Shown: piece by piece, positions 7,208 through 14,882 of the stretch | Layout: every line of letters starts with the position of its first letter | How positions within the stretch are numbered: position 1 is the first letter of the stretch | Source of the DNA: a virus | DNA length: 20,009 nt | IMG/VR virus record: IMGVR_UViG_3300044800_000009 | Coordinates: 1-20,009 of that record | Direction: 5' to 3' (one strand) | Made by a program: the position numbers and the translations under genes | Notes under the pieces: model-generated | What the model was told of the DNA's origin: nothing | The model's input: only the letters and a program-made list of their open reading frames with translations | Database searches by the model: none

Positions 7208-8158
7208 TTACAGCACGCCAGCAGCGGCGAGAATGCCAGCTAGGCGGCTTGCGCAGCGGGGATGTTCGATCTTGATGCCACAATCCCAATCGGAGCGAAA
7301 CCGCATGACGGGAGCGCTGGGGATCTCACCGAAGTCCTTGGCGCTCGGCATGGCGGTCTGGATTCCGCTCAGGAACTGGGGACCGAATTTAAGGGCATAC
7401 ATCGAAGAACACATCGCCGATGAAGTGCCAACAGTCTCATCCGCGGCCAAGATCACGTTGTCCTGGTTGTCGCGATCGATGATGGCGATTTCGATTCCCG
7501 AGAATGTCTGGGGCCGATAGCCGAAATAGTTCGGTTCGGCAAAGGCCCATAGGGTCGATCCCTTGAACAGATTTGACATCTGCCGGTGAGTGAACTTGCC
7601 CATGCAGATCATATCCGGGGGCCCGCCGTAGATGCTGTCGATGAGCCGCTGGACAGCATTCTCTGTCAGAGCCGCACCGGCCGTCCCGGAACCATCGACG
7701 TAAATGACGCGATGAGCATCCAGGTCCGTTCCCACGTCGGGAATGAGCCTCTTGTTCAATCCATCGAATTGAAGCGGATCGCTGGCTTCGTCGCCGTCGA
7801 AGAACATCTTGTCGAAGTACCGGGCCTGGGCCGTGATCTTGCCCTTAATGTCCAGGATTCTGCGGGCTTCTCCAAATCGGCGATAGAGAGCGATGTCGTA
7901 ATCGCACTCGCCGCCCAGGATCTTGACCTTCTCGACATGAGGAGTCAGGATACCAGAGCTCTGGGTATAGGTGCCGTTGACGGCACGGAAAGCGATCCCG
8001 GGCAACGTGGTTTCGACGTTGTAGGGATAGACGCCGCCCGGAGCGTCCTCGAAAGTGAGCCGACCCAAGATGGGCGAGCCCAGGGCGAAAATGCTGATGA
8101 CCCCTTTCGTTAGGTCATTTTCCGCGAGTTTCGCGGCTTCCACCAATGTCATACCCAT
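7208..8158 (-). CDS. Major capsid protein (HK97 fold expected)
   Basis: A 316-residue protein starting M-G-M-T-L-V-E-A-A-K-L-A, preceded by GAGAGGTAAACAAAC. The pattern is that of a large phage capsid family: an N-terminal helix with T-L-V-E-A-A-K, then L-P-G-I-A-F-R-A-V-N, an E-loop-like region, a long helix with K-I-T-A-Q-A-R-Y-F-D-K-M-F-F-D-G-D, the stretch F-D-G-L-N-K-R-L, and later F-S-G-I-E-I-A-I-I-D. The D-x-F-F-x-G-D then F-D-G-L-x-K-R motif is characteristic of this group. There is no large N-terminal delta domain, consistent with the separate scaffold gene just upstream. Scaffold, capsid and decoration protein are consecutive, the usual head order. Confidence 0.92.
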   Translation of the reverse strand: MGMTLVEAAKLAENDLTKGVISIFALGSPILGRLTFEDAPGGVYPYNVETTLPGIAFRAVNGTYTQSSGILTPHVEKVKILGGECDYDIALYRRFGEARRILDIKGKITAQARYFDKMFFDGDEASDPLQFDGLNKRLIPDVGTDLDAHRVIYVDGSGTAGAALTENAVQRLIDSIYGGPPDMICMGKFTHRQMSNLFKGSTLWAFAEPNYFGYRPQTFSGIEIAIIDRDNQDNVILAADETVGTSSAMCSSMYALKFGPQFLSGIQTAMPSAKDFGEIPSAPVMRFRSDWDCGIKIEHPRCASRLAGILAAAGVL

Positions 8159-8172
8159 GTTTGTTTACCTCT

Positions 8173-8802
8173 CTATTTCTTGATCTTTAGCCCCCGCTCA
8201 AGAAGCATCTCGGGAGATTCTCCCATGTCTGCTCCGGAGGGCAATTGCCTCAGAGAAGCCTTTGCCTCAGGTTTGACTTGCGCAGGATTCGGCTTGACGT
8301 CGGATTTGAAGAGATGGGGCTTGCTCGCCTTGAGTGCATCCACCGCTTCCTTTGCGCCCTCGATGGACTTCCCGTCCGCCGCGAGTTTGACCGCGGAACG
8401 ATCAATCAGGCGCTTCACGTCTTCGGCGTCGATGGCTCCGGCCTGGATGGCTTCAATCTCAACGCGGAAGTCGATCAACGTTGCCGCCAAGTTGGCCTTT
8501 GCTTGTTCGGCCTCGGCTTTGTGCTTCTCTGCCAGCTCCTTAAATTTACCCTGCTCTTGAAGAGCGGCTTCTTGCCTGGCCCTGTCGGCCTTTTCATACT
8601 CTTCGAGCTTTAGACGCGATGCTTTCGCCTCTTCGTTGGCTTTGCGTTTTGCCTCCGTCTGGTGGTCGAAATACGCGGCCAACTTTTCCGGGTCTTTCAT
8701 GAGCTCCGTCAAAACTGCGTCGGGTTTCTTGCCCACCTCTTCCGCCGCCTTTTTATCGGCCGCGGCCTTGTCCAGAGCGTCCTGCTCTTCTTTTGTTGCC
8801 AT
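8173..8802 (-). CDS. Capsid scaffolding protein
   Basis: A 209-residue, highly charged, Ala/Lys/Glu-rich protein with a strong ribosome site (AGGAGG six bases before the ATG at 8802). Residues about 40-120 form a long predicted coiled coil (repeated K-A-E-A, E-E-Y-E-K-A type heptads), followed by a more folded region around I-E-A-I-Q-A-G-A-I-D-A-E-D-V-K-R-L-I-D and a C-terminal basic tail ending G-L-K-I-K-K. This is the layout of phage GP20-type scaffolds: elongated helical shaft and a basic tail that contacts the capsid shell. It lies immediately upstream of the major capsid gene. No protease domain is fused to it and no head maturation protease is seen nearby, so it may be expelled without processing or be cut by an unseen enzyme. 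Confidence 0.88.
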   Translation of the reverse strand: MATKEEQDALDKAAADKKAAEEVGKKPDAVLTELMKDPEKLAAYFDHQTEAKRKANEEAKASRLKLEEYEKADRARQEAALQEQGKFKELAEKHKAEAEQAKANLAATLIDFRVEIEAIQAGAIDAEDVKRLIDRSAVKLAADGKSIEGAKEAVDALKASKPHLFKSDVKPNPAQVKPEAKASLRQLPSGADMGESPEMLLERGLKIKK

Positions 8803-8819
8803 GCTTGGCCTCCTATTAT

Positions 8820-8972
8820 TTATTTTCCTTTCTTAGGATTCTTTTCCCACTTCGCCGATCCCGGCTTGTGTGCGTTCATCGAAGCGTAGAAAACCTCCTC
8901 GGCTTTCGCTTTGCTGCCGTAGGTCTGCTTCATGTGAGCCATGACTTTGTTCCCACCCTTGCTTAATGGCAT
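8820..8972 (-). CDS. Small conserved phage protein (50 residues)
   Basis: I place the start at the ATG at 8972, which overlaps the preceding gene's stop as TGATG and has GGGAG six bases upstream; a longer frame from 9014 would overlap the upstream gene without a ribosome site. The protein begins M-P-L-S-K-G-G-N-K-V and continues with M-K-Q-T-Y-G-S-K-A-K-A-E-E-V-F-Y-A-S-M-N, a pattern I recognise as a recurring short phage protein (also found near head or lysis genes) in which a K-G helix is followed by K-A-E-x-V-F-Y-A. It is basic and probably forms one or two helices. Function is unknown. Its position between the gpG-like gene and the scaffold suggests late expression. Confidence 0.78.
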   Translation of the reverse strand: MPLSKGGNKVMAHMKQTYGSKAKAEEVFYASMNAHKPGSAKWEKNPKKGK

Positions 8973-9439
8973 CAGCGTCTCCCAATTATTTTCATCAGTG
9001 GATCGTCGAACCACTTTTTCACTAAGGTCAAAATGAAATTCTTGGTCACGTTCATAAACTCACGTTTCGGAGGACAGCCAGATTTGGGGCCCCCTTGATT
9101 ATGAAGTTGGGCTATTAACTCTTCATTCGTTACCCGGACTTCACCATGTTCATGCGAAAATGCCTTAGCCTGAATCGAATCCAGCATTGTCCCCGTCACC
9201 TTCAGATTTGGCCTTCCCGTCGCGGTCTGGCCCATCTTTTTCTTGCCATACTGTTCGCTATATGGCTCAAAACTCTTGCCTTGATAATCGAGGCCGAGCG
9301 CCGTATTCATGAGAATTTTTGTCTTCACGTCATCGCACATTCCCTGCATCGGCGCGGGATCGATAAGGACCGCCTGGATGTCTTCCAGCATTTTCAGCGC
9401 TTCGGGAACACCCTTGATAGTCACTCCTATTTCAGGCAT
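8972..9439 (-). CDS. Virion morphogenesis protein (Mu gpG / tail completion S family)
   Basis: A 155-residue protein starting at the ATG at 9439, overlapping the upstream stop as TAATG. It begins with a beta-alpha unit (I-G-V-T-I-K-G-V-P-E-A-L-K-M-L-E) and continues with F-E-P-Y-S-E-Q-Y-G-K-K-K, then P-N-L-K-V-T-G-T-M-L-D-S-I-Q, and G-G-P-K-S-G-C-P-P-K-R-E-F-M. The segment around S-F-x-P-L/Y-x-x-x-Y-x-x-K-K followed by L-x-x-T-G-x-x-L-x-S-I, and the P-P-R/K-x-F-hydrophobic motif near the end, are hallmarks of the phage virion morphogenesis family (Mu gpG, P2 gpS-like). Such proteins act at the neck or tail-completion stage. Its order after a gpF-like gene and before scaffold and capsid is Mu-like. 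Confidence 0.9.
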   Translation of the reverse strand: MPEIGVTIKGVPEALKMLEDIQAVLIDPAPMQGMCDDVKTKILMNTALGLDYQGKSFEPYSEQYGKKKMGQTATGRPNLKVTGTMLDSIQAKAFSHEHGEVRVTNEELIAQLHNQGGPKSGCPPKREFMNVTKNFILTLVKKWFDDPLMKIIGRR

Positions 9440-9912
9440 TAGATCCTCACGTCCCCGAGTTGGCTTCTGAATTCTGATAGTTGTCTTTTCATATACGCTT
9501 CAATTTCCTCAAATGGCATGTCGTAAATCTCGGGCGGGAGTTTTTGGTTCCCGAGGCTGTACCACTCCTCCATGAGCGTCTTCAAGCCGTCCTCGTTCGG
9601 TCCGATATCGATGATCTTGAGGATATCCGTCCCATCATCGCCGCGGAGTTTAACCTGATCTCCAATGGCCGGCAGATTGTCCATGACGCCGTCTGGAACA
9701 AGGATACAATGGCAACTATCGGTACAGACCCGGCCATCGGACCCGGGGAGGCCCCACTCTGAATCTTCCCACTCCGCATAGGTCATTGATTGTCCGTTAC
9801 ATTCAATGCAATCCGGGCAAGGATTATGAGAGAGGACGACATTGGTAAGGTTTCCCTCATAGTCGGCAAGGCTTTCGATGTCCTTGAATTCCGTGCCCGC
9901 TATGTCGGCCAT
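9439..9912 (-). CDS. Minor head protein fragment with Cys-rich zinc-ribbon-like region
   Basis: A 157-residue protein starting at the ATG at 9912, with AGGGG upstream. The C-rich segment has six cysteines: C32, C35, C38, then C63, C67 and C69, the last in T-D-S-C-H-C-I-L-V-P. The order C-x2-C, N-G-Q-S-M-T-Y, then C-H-C-I-L-V-P is typical of the C-terminal region of phage head-morphogenesis proteins (Mu gpF / SPP1 gp7 type), which end in H/N-C-x-C-x-hydrophobic-x-P. Here the long helical N-terminal half normally present (over 200 residues) is missing. The C-terminal tail (residues 110-157) is acidic and helical. It may be a stand-alone minor head protein or the remnant of a split gpF. The immediate next gene is the gpG-like protein, as in Mu. 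Confidence 0.72.
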   Translation of the reverse strand: MADIAGTEFKDIESLADYEGNLTNVVLSHNPCPDCIECNGQSMTYAEWEDSEWGLPGSDGRVCTDSCHCILVPDGVMDNLPAIGDQVKLRGDDGTDILKIIDIGPNEDGLKTLMEEWYSLGNQKLPPEIYDMPFEEIEAYMKRQLSEFRSQLGDVRI

Positions 9913-9920
9913 TTATGCCC

Positions 9921-10229
9921 CTATTTCGCGCCAGGATGACCCAGGACGGGCGATCTCTTCGCCCCGCTAGAAAATCGACCCAGGTATCCGGCCATGAACA
10001 CGCTGTTGATAAAACCGGAGACTTCGCGCTTTATGTCCTTCGTCAACTTGCCACGTTCCATATTCCAGGTCGATAGCTCCCGGTCTTTCTGCCCTTTCAT
10101 CGAAGCCGAGGTCATGCCCTTGATCTTGTTCTCAGCCACATACAGACGTCGCCGTTCCGAGAAATGCCGGATCAGCATGTCCAGTTTGATCCGGAGAAGT
10201 TCGGCGTGTGCGTTGCGGCCGTTTGTCAT
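9921..10229 (-). CDS. Small helical basic protein, possibly head-morphogenesis related
   Basis: A 102-residue protein. I choose the ATG at 10229, which has AAAGGG six bases upstream; a TTG six bases earlier is possible. It is Arg/Lys-rich and helical (E-L-L-R-I-K-L-D-M-L-I-R-H-F-S-E-R-R-R), with K-G-Q-K-D-R-E-L-S-T-W-N-M-E-R-G-K-L-T-K near the middle and a F-I-N-S-V-F-M-A-G-Y-L-G-R-F segment. The gene ends eight bases before the Cys-rich minor head gene. I do not recognise the family. It could supply part of the helical half missing from the neighbouring gpF-like fragment, but this is only suggested by adjacency. Confidence 0.68.
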   Translation of the reverse strand: MTNGRNAHAELLRIKLDMLIRHFSERRRLYVAENKIKGMTSASMKGQKDRELSTWNMERGKLTKDIKREVSGFINSVFMAGYLGRFSSGAKRSPVLGHPGAK

Positions 10230-10231
10230 GG

Positions 10232-10780
10232 TCAACCCTTTAGCAGTAATTCGACCTTGGCACTCCTGTCGATGACCAAGAGAACCAGGTTGTTGAACTT
10301 CCTCCCGCCCTCCTCCATGAATGGAAGGACGAACGGGGCAACCGCCCCGGTTGTTCCCTCGGCCTTTAGATAGAGTTCCGTTTGCGGAGTCCAGATCGAG
10401 AAATCGTATACCGAGCCCGTGTCGTTGGAAAGAGCGGCCCCCGTAATGATGATCGCATTATCGGAACTGCGCGTCGCCACAAGATACCAGCCGAGGTTAT
10501 TTCCGGTGGGACTTTTGGTGATACGGATGATATCGCCAACGGCGACCTTGCCCGTGGTGAATGCTCCGGAGCATGTGATCGTATTTGTTGACGTTACCGA
10601 AACAGTCCCGCCGGCCACGCTTGACTTTGGAGTCGCCCCCTCATTCCATGATCCAAGCGTCGCGGCATCGGCGGCTGCATTTGGGAAGAGAATTGCCTCC
10701 ACTAAGGCCAGCGGTCCCCCCTGAATCACTCCGATCGTGTCCAATAAGTAATAGCGTCCGTTATAGACTGAGTTTGACAT
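10232..10780 (-). CDS. Putative beta-rich structural protein of unknown family
   Basis: A 182-residue protein with AAGAGGTAAAAC before the ATG at 10780. After an N-terminal segment (M-S-N-S-V-Y-N-G-R-Y-Y-L-L-D) and an Ala-rich stretch, residues 55-130 alternate strands and turns (G-T-V-S-V-T-S, D-I-I-R-I-T-K, N-A-I-I-I-T-G), and the end reads N-N-L-V-L-L-V-I-D-R-S-A-K-V-E-L-L-L-K-G. This is the composition of phage virion surface or decoration proteins. It has no recognised signal peptide, unlike its upstream neighbour. Lying between the fibre-like gene and the minor head genes, it could be an accessory head protein or partner of the fibre. Function is not assigned. Confidence 0.68.
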   Translation of the reverse strand: MSNSVYNGRYYLLDTIGVIQGGPLALVEAILFPNAAADAATLGSWNEGATPKSSVAGGTVSVTSTNTITCSGAFTTGKVAVGDIIRITKSPTGNNLGWYLVATRSSDNAIIITGAALSNDTGSVYDFSIWTPQTELYLKAEGTTGAVAPFVLPFMEEGGRKFNNLVLLVIDRSAKVELLLKG

Positions 10781-10813
10781 GTTTTACCTCTTAGATAATT
10801 CCGTCTCTCATAG

Positions 10814-13087
10814 TCAATATCTCTCAGTAATGAGATAGAATGTGGTTGATCCGGCCGTCAGATGATCACAAGTATCGACGGTCGTTGTAATTCGAACGGT
10901 GACGGCAATTGTTCCGGTCCAGTTCACCACGGCCCCACCCTGGATAGTGGCCGCATGGAGCAATTCCGTCCCCATGTCGGCATCGAGCAAACCCTTTGTG
11001 ATCACGCTGGACAGGACATCATGGACAGCGAGATATTCAGCACCGCCGCTTCCCTTGCCAACCATGAGCGTCGCCGCTGCTACGGTTCCTCCAGTATAAG
11101 GGACGGTTGTATCCGCGTACATCGCGATGAGTTTCGTTTTTGCCGGTAGGGTAGCGATGACCTTGTCTGCCGTCAAGTCCGCGACGGAATAGCCCGCAAA
11201 TGTGACCGTGACTTTATAAACCTGATGAACCGCGTTACCCGCGCTGTTCACGGTCAATCCGGCCCCGCTTCCTGGGGTGATCTGGGATCCCGTGGACTTG
11301 ATCCCGACAAACGAAGGTGTGTCTGAAGTAGTGAGTCCGGCGACGGCGGCTTGATTAAGAGTGGCCCATGACGGAATCGCGCCCGTCGCGCCCGCGAGAT
11401 ACTCGCCCGTCGCGCCAACCGCGGCCAACTCGGTGATCGTATTAGCGGCCGAATAGACGGGAAGTTTATAAATCGTCCCGGCGTTTGGAAGGATGAGCGT
11501 TGAGGAAATCCAATTCGTTCCGTCGGCCCGAAGATATGCGCCGGTCGTTGTCGCCGTGGCAGGGTAAGTTGCCGTTGTCCACGCCGGAACAAATGGGGTA
11601 GCGCCAACGCGAAGGATCTGGCCTTCGGCCCCGATCGCCGTCACGCCAACGGGGGAAGCGGCATTTCCGTAAAGAATCCCATTCAAGGCAAATGTCGCGG
11701 CTCCCGTCCCGCCATAAGTGATTCCAAGAACATTCGCCGTTCCGGGGATAGTGTAATTCGCCGTGAGAGATAGGGCTCGTGTCGACGTGGTGTATGTGAG
11801 CCCCGTAGGAACCGAGGAGAGGATATCGGCCGAGGTCCAATTTGTCCCGTCTCCGATCAGGGCGTTACCCGCCGTCGCCGTTACGGAAAAAGTCGGCGTA
11901 GAGAATGATGGGGCAGATGCACCCTGACTCATCAGGACTTGATACTGCGTCCCGCCGCCCGGAATCATGTAGCCCGCCGTGAGACTAAAAACTCCGGTTG
12001 TATTGGTATAGGTCAAACCCGTTGCCGAGGATGAAAACGCCGTTAGCCCCGCAGCCGGACCCCACGATAATACTGCAGATCCATTTGTGGTTAATGCCTG
12101 ACCTGATGTCCCATCCGTCAACGGCAGCGTGTAGGTTTTGCTTGCGCTTGCCGCCCCCGCCTGGATTGAAGTGTCATAGGCACCCGTCCCTTTTAGAGTG
12201 AGCAAGGACAAGGACGAAGATCCAACTGCCGACGTAGCAGACATGAGCGGGATATAGGTCAATGTTCCATTGAGGTTGACCTTAATCCATCCCGCCGTAG
12301 CGAAACCGGACGCGGAATCGACTGCCTTATGAGTCCCGGCGTTGGCGTCGAAACGGAATACCGTCGCATTCGGCACCGCCGCACCATAAGTCAGAGTGAT
12401 GTCGTTTATGTCAATATAGTTATGCCGAGTGATTGTTCGCGCCGTCACCGTCGAAACCGTGATCTTGCAGCCGGTACCGAACCCTCCAGTCGTTATGAGT
12501 CCGGCCGTGGGAGTATATCCGAGTCCTCCGGCCGAAACTGTAACTGCCGTAACTGGGCCAGTTCCCCCTCCTCCACTAATCGAGGCAACCGTCACCGTTC
12601 CACCCGTCCCACTAGCCACGGCCAGAACATCGTTGACCTTGTAGCCTGTCCCAGCCGTGTGAACGACAACGGTTGCGATTATACCGTCCCCGACATAAAG
12701 CGGGGTTAGACGAAACGCGCCAGCATAACCTTCGGTTGCGCTGGCCGTTAATGCCTGCGCATAATATCCCCGAACAAGTTGGCCTGTGAAAGTCGGTGCC
12801 TTCGTTTCAACTGAAAACGAGAACACGCCGGCCGAAGTCATCGTCAGCAATCCGCTGATGCCCGGTTCAGAGTAGAGCTTCAGACCATTGCCGTTAGATG
12901 TTCCGGGGCCGAACGACTCGATAACACCATCGGTCCTGAAATTTCCGTTTGATAGCCAGTATTGGTTTGTGGCGTATCGAACCTCTCCCAAGGCCAAGGA
13001 GAATCCGGAGGAGAGGTTATCCCGGGCCGCCATGCCAAGGCCAGCCAAAGCCAAGATGAGAACAAGACCAATCAATTTCTTTTTCAT
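10814..13087 (-). CDS. Fibre-like protein with N-terminal signal peptide
   Basis: A 757-residue protein. The start at 13087 is favoured because GGAGG lies ten bases upstream and because the ATG overlaps the upstream stop as ATGA; a longer frame to 13177 is rejected. Residues 1-22 form a classic Sec signal: K-K-K, a hydrophobic core L-I-G-L-V-L-I-L-A-L-A-G-L-G, then M-A-A-R. Residues about 145-215 hold Gly/Thr repeats (T-A-G-T-G-Y-K-V-N-D-V-L). Two similar units, at about 357-377 and 429-449 (G-L-T-Y-T, then S-L-T-A-x-Y-x-I-P-G), and a Y-G-G-T-G-A-A-T stretch at 458 are typical of phage tail-fibre shafts. Residues 620-757 form a C-terminal domain (L-P-A-K-T-K-L-I-A-M-Y-A-D-T, then L-T-A-G-S-T-T-F-Y-L-I-T-E) common in phage structural proteins. 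Gene position inside the head operon, after the portal, is unusual. Confidence 0.82.
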   Translation of the reverse strand: MKKKLIGLVLILALAGLGMAARDNLSSGFSLALGEVRYATNQYWLSNGNFRTDGVIESFGPGTSNGNGLKLYSEPGISGLLTMTSAGVFSFSVETKAPTFTGQLVRGYYAQALTASATEGYAGAFRLTPLYVGDGIIATVVVHTAGTGYKVNDVLAVASGTGGTVTVASISGGGGTGPVTAVTVSAGGLGYTPTAGLITTGGFGTGCKITVSTVTARTITRHNYIDINDITLTYGAAVPNATVFRFDANAGTHKAVDSASGFATAGWIKVNLNGTLTYIPLMSATSAVGSSSLSLLTLKGTGAYDTSIQAGAASASKTYTLPLTDGTSGQALTTNGSAVLSWGPAAGLTAFSSSATGLTYTNTTGVFSLTAGYMIPGGGTQYQVLMSQGASAPSFSTPTFSVTATAGNALIGDGTNWTSADILSSVPTGLTYTTSTRALSLTANYTIPGTANVLGITYGGTGAATFALNGILYGNAASPVGVTAIGAEGQILRVGATPFVPAWTTATYPATATTTGAYLRADGTNWISSTLILPNAGTIYKLPVYSAANTITELAAVGATGEYLAGATGAIPSWATLNQAAVAGLTTSDTPSFVGIKSTGSQITPGSGAGLTVNSAGNAVHQVYKVTVTFAGYSVADLTADKVIATLPAKTKLIAMYADTTVPYTGGTVAAATLMVGKGSGGAEYLAVHDVLSSVITKGLLDADMGTELLHAATIQGGAVVNWTGTIAVTVRITTTVDTCDHLTAGSTTFYLITERY

Positions 13088-13302
13088 TTTTGTAAAACCT
13101 CCGCAACCAATTTCTTGCCCTCTGCCGCCGCTTTGACGGCCTCCGGGGTTATGTATTTCGTCATTTTGTCGATCCATTGTTTGCGATAAGATCCCGAGTT
13201 CGCTTTCGATTCATCGAACGCGAGCATTGCGACTCCGGCCTTATCAGATGCCTGATTCTCTAGGATCTGAACGCGCCGGATGCTCTCGCGAAGTTTAGCC
13301 AT
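13084..13302 (-). CDS. Small helical protein after portal
   Basis: A 72-residue protein that starts at the ATG at 13302, overlapping the portal stop as TAATG, and ends in an ATGA overlap with the fibre-like gene, so both junctions look translationally coupled. It is basic and mostly helical: a first helix L-R-E-S-I-R-R-V-Q-I-L-E-N-Q-A, then a linker, and a C-terminal helix P-E-A-V-K-A-A-A-E-G-K-K-L-V-A-E-V-L. I do not recognise the family. Small proteins directly downstream of the portal are frequently head-assembly or connector accessories, but this cannot be shown here. Confidence 0.75.
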   Translation of the reverse strand: MAKLRESIRRVQILENQASDKAGVAMLAFDESKANSGSYRKQWIDKMTKYITPEAVKAAAEGKKLVAEVLQK

Positions 13303-14882
13303 TATGCCAGACTCCTAGAAACGTCTCCCATCTGGGCCGCCGATGTCGGTTTCCCTACTGCCCCACCCTGATCCGGTTGCTGCCCGCCAGCCCCGGGCTC
13401 CCCAGATGCACCCCCAGCCATTCCTGTTCCGCCTTCCTTAAAGATTTCATTCAGCGCCTTGTCTAGGTCCGGAGATTGTTCGCGCATTTTCCCCAATTTG
13501 GTCAGATTATCGATGATGGCTTTCTCGGCATCCTTCTCATCTTCCACGTCGGGGTTGAAATGCTGATAGAACTTTCCGAGGCTGATTATGCCCCCCTGGA
13601 GTTTACGTGTCTCTAGGTCAATCTCCACGGCCGGGTCTTCCGGGAAATCAATCTCGCCAAAGTCAACGGTAAACTCGGCGTCCCAAGGAATAATTTCCCA
13701 ATCCAGTCTGTCACCCTTTTCATCCGTCCCACCGGCCAGGTTGTTATTGACTGCCCGCGTCTTCTCAAACAGCTCCTTCTCATATCGATGATAGAGCGGG
13801 AGTTGATCCTCGCGGGCCTCCAGGAGAGCACGATTTCTGATCTTCAGCGCCCGACCCGATACTTCCGATATCTTCATGCTCCAGGCATCTGCGCTGATGC
13901 CATAGTTATTGATGACGCCGTTGATCTGATAGGTTTGTGCCTGGACTAATTCAGCCATCCGGTTCTGAAGATCCAGTGTTCCAATCTGGGCACTCCCATG
14001 CGGTCCATGCTGGGCAATCAGCACCGCCGAAGGATCGGACAACTGGTTTGACGGAATCTTCACGTCATCGCCGATCAAATAAATCTGCTTATGGCTGGCG
14101 TTCTTGAAATAATAGTCTAGGAGCGTGTTCTTCATGTGCAGCGCAATCGCCGCGCTGATTAAATCTCTCCCAGAATCCATGTCCAGAAAAACGTCGATCG
14201 GCTCGGTCTTATGGAAGAAAACAAAGGGCAGAAACGGCGTTCCGTCCTCATACTTATAGGGCGTATCCTCTGCCGTGTAGATCATGCCCTGGGTATTCCA
14301 GTTGTAATCTAAAAGCTCTACGGAGCCATCTTCGTAGTAATAGTGATAGGCCATTTTAGGCAGATTGTCTTTGTCGTAAACAATGGTCTGAAACCAAACT
14401 GAAATCGGCCATGTCGGATCGTGTTCGTCAACGATGACGCCGCAGACGTTGGGCGTGATGAGGTCATACATAATCTCGCCACGCCGAACGCTGATCTTTA
14501 AGGCGGTCTCGTTCATCAGCGTCGTATATCGATTCACGGACTTCATTTTCGTCGGATAATCGAGAGAATCCTTCAGCTCATCATATCGCGGAGACGGTTT
14601 GTCCAATGTCCGTTTGGCTTCGGCCTTGTAGACCATCGAGACTTCGTTGACCACACGCTTTAGGACGTTTTGACTGCCGTTAATGTAAAAACGAATCCGG
14701 TCATAAAGCTCCGGGCAATACACGGCCTTCAGTGCATCCTCAACTGGACCCTGATAGTTATCTTGGTACAGGTCCAGCCGGAGTTCCATTTCGTTCCGGC
14801 GTTGAAGATCGGCACGCCATCTCTTTTCCAGGACGCGCCTGGCGACGATGGTAGAGGCCCAGGGTTTGAAGAGGTTAATCAT
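13302..14882 (-). CDS. Portal protein (SPP1 gp6-like)
   Basis: A 526-residue protein. The ATG at 14882 overlaps the terminase stop as TAATG and is preceded by GGAGG; an in-frame TTG at 14897 lies five codons upstream but overlaps the ribosome site. The N-terminal half contains L-R-L-D-L-Y-Q-D-N-Y-Q-G and R-I-R-F-Y-I-N-G-S-Q-N-V-L-K-R-V-V-N-E-V-S-M-V-Y, the pattern of SPP1 Gp6-type portals. Later segments (V-F-F-H-K-T-E-P-I, D-L-I-S-A-A-I-A-L-H-M-K-N-T) continue this family. The C-terminal 60 residues are Gly/Gln/Pro-rich and probably disordered. Portals form a dodecameric ring at one capsid vertex and serve as the DNA-packaging channel. Length is normal (480-530) and context, directly after the large terminase, is standard. 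Confidence 0.93.
   Translation of the reverse strand: MINLFKPWASTIVARRVLEKRWRADLQRRNEMELRLDLYQDNYQGPVEDALKAVYCPELYDRIRFYINGSQNVLKRVVNEVSMVYKAEAKRTLDKPSPRYDELKDSLDYPTKMKSVNRYTTLMNETALKISVRRGEIMYDLITPNVCGVIVDEHDPTWPISVWFQTIVYDKDNLPKMAYHYYYEDGSVELLDYNWNTQGMIYTAEDTPYKYEDGTPFLPFVFFHKTEPIDVFLDMDSGRDLISAAIALHMKNTLLDYYFKNASHKQIYLIGDDVKIPSNQLSDPSAVLIAQHGPHGSAQIGTLDLQNRMAELVQAQTYQINGVINNYGISADAWSMKISEVSGRALKIRNRALLEAREDQLPLYHRYEKELFEKTRAVNNNLAGGTDEKGDRLDWEIIPWDAEFTVDFGEIDFPEDPAVEIDLETRKLQGGIISLGKFYQHFNPDVEDEKDAEKAIIDNLTKLGKMREQSPDLDKALNEIFKEGGTGMAGGASGEPGAGGQQPDQGGAVGKPTSAAQMGDVSRSLA

Noticed and set aside
6864-7520. Plus-strand 218-codon ORF over the decoration and capsid genes
   Set aside because: It lies opposite well-supported minus-strand genes, has an Arg-rich composition typical of an antisense shadow, and no ribosome site or neighbouring plus-strand genes.
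7586-8113. Plus-strand 175-codon ORF over the capsid gene
   Set aside because: Antisense to the major capsid coding sequence; composition follows that gene's codon bias and no context supports it.
10814-13087. Diversity-generating retroelement target in the fibre-like gene
   Set aside because: No reverse transcriptase, template repeat or characteristic variable-region copy is present in the window.
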